Positions 6,611 through 9,172 of a DNA stretch of 9,172 bases are shown here, piece by piece. Numbering within the stretch: the first letter of the stretch is position 1; each line of letters begins with the position of its first letter. The translations under genes were made by a program, and so were the position numbers. The notes under the pieces are model-generated. The model was not told the origin of the DNA, did not search any database, and was given only the letters and a program-made list of their open reading frames with translations. Origin of the DNA: Eubacteriales bacterium (lineage in GTDB: Bacteria; Bacillota_A; Clostridia; Christensenellales; Aristaeellaceae); the NCBI GenBank assembly GCA_028692205.1, contig JAQUXV010000077.1, positions 1 through 9,172 on the forward strand. Reading direction: 5' to 3'.

Positions 6611-7996
6611 TTAAGCGCGTCCGCCGACGGTCATCTGTTTTACACGGATCATCGGCTGACCCACGTTTACCGGGATCGCGCCGCTGATGCTGCCGCACAT
6701 TCCCTGCGCCATCTTCATTTCGCGTCCCACCCGGTCAATTTGCATCAGGATATCCGCGCCCTTGCCGATCAGCGACGCGCCGCGAACGGGCGAAACGATC
6801 TTGCCGCCCTTCACCAGATAGCCTTCCGAAACGGCGAAATTGAAGTTGCCCGTAGCCGGGTCCACCGAGCCGCCGCCCAGCCTTTTCGCGTACAGGCCGT
6901 CGCCCATGGTGGCGATCATCGCCTGCTCGTCGTCCGTGCCGGCGGCGATGTAGGTGTTGCGCATGCGCGAGGTGGGCGCCAGCTGATAACCCTGCCGCCG
7001 GCCGCTGCCGGTGGGGGCCATGCCCATGCGGAGGCCGTTGAGTTTATCAATTATATAGTTTTTCAAAATACCGTTTTCGATCAGCACGAGGCGATTGGTC
7101 GGCATACCCTCGTCGTCCACGCGGAGGCTGCCCCACTCGTCGGGGATGGTGCCGTCGTCAATGGCGCTAACGCAGTCGGAGGCGATTTTCTGCCCCAGTT
7201 TATCGCAGAACACGCTCATGCCGAAGGCCACGCTGGTTGCTTCCAGGCTGTGGCCGCACGCCTCGTGGAAGATTACGCCGCCGAAGCCGTTGTCAATCAC
7301 AACGGGCATGACCCCTGCGGGGCAAACAGGCGCGTGAAGCATCAGCTTTGCGGTTTCAGCGGCGGTTCTGCCCACCTGCTCCGGGTTCACCCGGCTGGTA
7401 AACAGCTCGTACCCCATCAGCGCGCCGGGGCCCTCGTGCCCCTGTTGCTTCTCGGTTCCGCTTCCCGCGATGGCTACGCAGGCCATGCGCGTGCGTATAC
7501 GGGAATCCTCCACGTACAGGCCCTCGCTGTTGCAGATCACCACATCCTGCTCGCCGTCGGACAGCGTGCAGCTTACCTGTTCAATCTCCTCACTTACGGC
7601 GCGTGCCGCCGCGTCCGCCACGCGAAGATACTCCAGCTTCTTTTTGGTAACAACGTCGGAAGGGCTTAACAGCACGGTTTGCGGGGCCGGAAGGGCAGGC
7701 GTTACCAGCTCGGGAGACAGCAGAAAGCTTTTCCGCTCGCTTTGCACGGCGGATGCCACCTGATCGGCACAGCGCAGCAGCCCGGCTTCGTCGGTATCGT
7801 TCGTATAGGCATATATGGCGTTCAGCCCGTTGAAAACGCGAATGCCCGCACCGTGCATGCGGTTGGAGTTGATCATCTCCACATGCCCGCCAAGCATTTG
7901 CAGGCTGTGGGTGCGGCTGTCCTCCAGAAAAATTTCAGCAAAATCCGCGCCGGTGGAAAGCGCTCTGTCCAGCGCGCGGCGATAGGTTTCCTTCAT
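6611..7996 (-). CDS. tldD: TldD zinc metallopeptidase subunit
   Basis: The protein has 461 residues and is the catalytic half of the TldD/TldE peptidase. The zinc-binding motif HEACGH (244-249) matches the family's HExxxH. Cys434 in GMCGSISGAIPVNVGQP corresponds to the conserved cysteine ligand near the C-terminus. Other family stretches are PVVIDNGFGGVIFHEA (231-246), DDEGMPTNR (294-302), GSGRRQGYQLAPTSRMRNT (330-348) and GGGSVDPATGNFNF (374-387). All expected catalytic and metal residues are present, so the enzyme should be active. The expected site of action is the cytoplasm. AGGAGG (8005-8010 on the reverse strand) sits 8 bases before the ATG. It lies 91 bases downstream of pgmB on the same strand with no clear promoter between, so it is probably transcribed from the pgmB promoter. 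pmbA follows directly, giving both halves of the heterodimer. Confidence 0.95.
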   Translation of the reverse strand: MKETYRRALDRALSTGADFAEIFLEDSRTHSLQMLGGHVEMINSNRMHGAGIRVFNGLNAIYAYTNDTDEAGLLRCADQVASAVQSERKSFLLSPELVTPALPAPQTVLLSPSDVVTKKKLEYLRVADAAARAVSEEIEQVSCTLSDGEQDVVICNSEGLYVEDSRIRTRMACVAIAGSGTEKQQGHEGPGALMGYELFTSRVNPEQVGRTAAETAKLMLHAPVCPAGVMPVVIDNGFGGVIFHEACGHSLEATSVAFGMSVFCDKLGQKIASDCVSAIDDGTIPDEWGSLRVDDEGMPTNRLVLIENGILKNYIIDKLNGLRMGMAPTGSGRRQGYQLAPTSRMRNTYIAAGTDDEQAMIATMGDGLYAKRLGGGSVDPATGNFNFAVSEGYLVKGGKIVSPVRGASLIGKGADILMQIDRVGREMKMAQGMCGSISGAIPVNVGQPMIRVKQMTVGGRA

Positions 7997-8034
7997 TCAG
8001 TGCTCCTCCTGTAGCGCGATTGCCCCATCCGGCG

Positions 8035-8059
8035 ACGCCGCAGCATTGGAAAGCGGCGT
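8035..8059 (-). other. Hairpin in the pgmB-tldD gap
   Basis: ACGCCGC (8035-8041) and GCGGCGT (8053-8059) form a perfect 7-bp stem with an 11-base loop, between the pgmB stop and the tldD ribosome binding site. No T-tract follows in the leftward direction. It could be an RNA-stability or processing element that lets tldD/pmbA differ in expression from pgmB, rather than a full terminator. Confidence 0.45.
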
Positions 8060-8087
8060 GTAAACACAGCGGGAAACCGCATCAAGA

Positions 8088-8732
8088 TCATTCGGCAAGG
8101 ATTTCGGCCCAATCGACCGATGCCAGACTTTCGGCATGGTAATCCGCACGCGAGTTCTTCGACGCGGAACCGACGCCGAGCGCCTTCATTCCGCCATTCA
8201 ACGCCGCTTCAACGCCCGCGTCCGCATCCTCTACCACAAGGCAGTCCGCCGGCGCCAGCGAAAGCAGGCGGGCCGCCAGCAAAAACACTTCGGGGTCCGG
8301 CTTGCTGCGGGTAATCTGGTTGCCGTCGGCCACGGCGTCGAAAGTGACGTTAAGCCCGATCTGTTTCAGGATCACCGGCGTGTTGCGGCTGGAAGAGCCG
8401 ATGGCGATTTTAACCCCCTTGCTTCTCAGCAAGGTGATGGTTTCCACTGCTCCGGGCAGGATATCGGCGGGGGTAAGGCTACCGATCAGCTCCACATAAT
8501 AGCTATTTTTCCGCGCGGCCATATCGAGCTTCTGCTCATCAGTGTAGGCTTTGGATGCACGTTCCAATATAATCTGAAGGCTATCCATCCGGCTTACGCC
8601 GCGGAGCCTTTCGTTGATGGCTCGGTCAAAGTAGATGCCCTCTTCGTCCGCCATGCGTTTCCATGCCCGATAATGGCAATCGTCTGTGGAAACGATTACG
8701 CCATCGAGATCGAATATTACGCCTCGTATCAT
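8088..8732 (-). CDS. pgmB: Beta-phosphoglucomutase (HAD superfamily)
   Basis: The protein has 214 residues. It interconverts beta-D-glucose 1-phosphate and glucose 6-phosphate, usually after phosphorolysis of maltose, trehalose or a similar disaccharide. The HAD nucleophile motif FDLDG gives Asp8 and general acid Asp10. Thr16 and His20 line up with the cap-closing residues of the Lactococcus enzyme, and GVSRMDSL (45-52) is the beta-PGM-specific cap signature with phosphate-binding Arg48. GSSSRN (112-117, Ser114), SKPDP (143-147, Lys144) and VVEDADAG (166-173, Glu168/Asp169) complete the active site. The start at 8732 is preferred over the in-frame 8831 because MIRGVIFDLDG is the normal family N-terminus and AAGGA sits about 9 bases upstream. 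The 33-residue extension would begin upstream of the promoter. No disaccharide phosphorylase gene is in the window. Confidence 0.92.
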   Translation of the reverse strand: MIRGVIFDLDGVIVSTDDCHYRAWKRMADEEGIYFDRAINERLRGVSRMDSLQIILERASKAYTDEQKLDMAARKNSYYVELIGSLTPADILPGAVETITLLRSKGVKIAIGSSSRNTPVILKQIGLNVTFDAVADGNQITRSKPDPEVFLLAARLLSLAPADCLVVEDADAGVEAALNGGMKALGVGSASKNSRADYHAESLASVDWAEILAE

Positions 8733-8777
8733 CGCTATCCGTCCTTCCCGCGCGTCCTTTCGGTACGCAGCGAAAAC

Positions 8778-8806
8778 ATTATAGCACGCGCGAAACGAAA
8801 AATCAC
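8778..8806 (-). promoter_or_regulatory. Promoter of pgmB (and probably the pgmB-tldD-pmbA operon)
   Basis: Read leftward, an extended -10 box TGCTATAAT occupies 8786-8778 with a perfect TATAAT core. The weak -35 candidate GTGATT lies at 8801-8806 with a 17-base spacer. The -10 core ends 45 bases before the ATG at 8732, giving a leader of about 40 bases. The extended -10 would compensate for the poor -35. Confidence 0.7.
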
Positions 8807-8840
8807 CCCGTCGAGGTCTTGCACGGCCCATCCGGCTGTT

Positions 8841-8867
8841 AATATTTGGCGTAAACCATCAAATATT
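8841..8867. promoter_or_regulatory. Dyad AATATTTG/CAAATATT upstream of pgmB
   Basis: Perfect 8-bp inverted repeats (8841-8848 and 8860-8867) are separated by 11 bases and lie about 35 bases upstream of the pgmB -35 box. Size and spacing suit a dimeric regulator binding DNA, or a small AT-rich hairpin. The cognate protein is unknown. Confidence 0.4.
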
Positions 8868-8873
8868 CGGCTA

Positions 8874-8896
8874 TATCTGTGCGAAACGAACAGATA
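8874..8896. promoter_or_regulatory. Dyad TATCTGT/ACAGATA in the divergent region
   Basis: Perfect 7-bp half-sites (8874-8880 and 8890-8896) are separated by 9 bases. A third copy of the right half, ACAGATA, occurs at 8948-8954, nearer the rightward promoter. The repeated half-site makes a specific binding protein plausible. Confidence 0.42.
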
Positions 8897-8927
8897 ATGT
8901 GAACGATATGGTAGCAAGTTGTCCAGC

Positions 8928-8942
8928 GTATACATCATATAC
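8928..8942. promoter_or_regulatory. Short dyad GTATA/TATAC
   Basis: Five-base half-sites around a 5-base centre, about 35 bases upstream of the rightward -35 box. It is short and AT-rich, so chance is possible. Confidence 0.25.
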
Positions 8943-8976
8943 AAATGACAGATATAAATTTTGGTTATTTATCCTA

Positions 8977-9005
8977 TTTGCAATCCATTCGATAAACGTT
9001 ATAAT
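8977..9005 (+). promoter_or_regulatory. Rightward promoter for the gene at the right edge
   Basis: A perfect TATAAT (9000-9005) is preceded by TTTGCA (8977-8982, four of six consensus bases) with a 17-base spacer. Transcription would begin near 9012 and leave a leader of about 110 bases before the ATG at 9126. Confidence 0.65.
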
Positions 9006-9020
9006 ATAACCATCAAGAGC

Positions 9021-9077
9021 GGCTTGCCGACATTTGGCCGTTCAAAAAGAATGAGCCTGCAAATAAAAAGTCAAGCC
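9021..9077 (+). other. Possible leader-RNA stem in the right-edge gene's 5' UTR
   Basis: GGCTTG (9021-9026) and CAAGCC (9072-9077) are perfect 6-bp complements enclosing 45 bases in the predicted leader. They could close a folded element. The interior shows only weak pairing by eye, and no riboswitch family is recognised. Confidence 0.25.
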
Positions 9078-9125
9078 AAATTGAGGAAAGTGCAGAGAAT
9101 TAAGATGACAAGAAAGGCAGAATGA

Positions 9126-9172
9126 ATGGTACAGAAAATAAGCCGCCGTGATATACGCCGACTTGAAGAGGT
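9126..9172 (+). CDS. Start of an unidentified gene, cut by the right window edge
   Basis: Only the first 15 codons are present: MVQKISRRDIRRLEE. The peptide is strongly basic with alternating charge. That would fit a helical DNA- or RNA-binding start, but it is too short to assign a family. Support for a real gene comes from the rightward promoter at 8977-9005, the AAAGG site (9113-9117) 8 bases before the ATG, and an in-frame TGA (9123-9125) immediately upstream that fixes the start at or after 9126. It is divergent from pgmB across a region with several dyads, an arrangement often seen for regulator genes, but that is inference. Confidence 0.45.
   Translation, partial: MVQKISRRDIRRLEE

Noticed and set aside
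6573..6698. N-terminal extension of PmbA to an upstream start
   Set aside because: The extra 42 residues overlap tldD, are basic and unlike the family. A good ribosome site directs initiation at 6572.
6740..7669. Long forward-strand open frame of 309 codons opposite tldD
   Set aside because: It is antisense to a well-supported gene, has no family resemblance, and is a by-product of GC-rich codon use.
8733..8831. N-terminal extension of PgmB
   Set aside because: It would start upstream of the predicted pgmB promoter, and the normal family N-terminus begins at 8732.
8136..8897. Forward-strand open frame of 253 codons opposite pgmB
   Set aside because: It is antisense to pgmB, runs through its promoter and has no recognisable domains.
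8908..9009. 33-codon open frame with a hydrophobic C-terminal half
   Set aside because: It has no ribosome binding site, overlaps the rightward promoter, and lies in AT-rich sequence where such frames arise by chance.
9105..9125. Six-codon open frame MTRKAE just before the edge gene
   Set aside because: It is too short and has no well-placed ribosome site; a leader peptide cannot be argued from this alone.

Overview
The window reads as chromosomal DNA of a Gram-positive bacterium, most likely a clostridial Firmicute. The reasons are strong GGAGG-type ribosome binding sites in front of nearly every gene, an internalin-like leucine-rich-repeat protein, a DAK2/DegV fatty-acid-kinase-like protein, and sigma-A-like promoters with TATAAT boxes. 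This assignment is inferred from gene content; no rRNA or other taxonomic marker is present. I see no CRISPR array, insertion sequence, prophage gene or confident tRNA.

Layout, left to right. Bases 3-806 are the 3' part of a leucine-rich-repeat gene cut by the left edge. Bases 807-1071 form a hairpin-rich intergenic stretch ending in a promoter. From 1072 to 4173 a rightward three-gene cluster encodes a single-chain fusion of a FakA-like kinase (DAK2 plus middle domain) with a FakB-like fatty-acid-binding (DegV) domain, then a DUF1295 membrane oxidoreductase-like protein and a small DUF2177 membrane protein. A 12-bp-stem hairpin at 4198-4230 closes it. A 340-base gap follows, carrying further hairpins and a promoter whose -35 box lies inside a perfect dyad, and it leads to a LysE-family exporter (4514-5143). 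A bidirectional terminator (5167-5197) separates this exporter from a convergent leftward operon. That operon, in transcription order, is pgmB (8732-8088), tldD (7996-6611) and pmbA/tldE (6572-5226). The right end (8733-9125) is an AT-rich divergent control region with promoters facing both ways and three dyads between them. It leads rightward into a gene of which only the first 15 codons are present.

How the genes may work together. The 1072-4173 cluster looks like a lipid module. The fusion would bind and phosphorylate a fatty acid in one polypeptide, and the DUF1295 protein, which carries the steroid-5-alpha-reductase-type C-terminal motif, could reduce or modify a lipid in the membrane. 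TldD and TldE are the two halves of a known heterodimeric peptidase. PgmB interconverts beta-glucose-1-phosphate and glucose-6-phosphate. The link between pgmB and tldD/pmbA appears to be transcriptional only. The most noteworthy item is the kinase/carrier fusion and its membrane-protein partners.
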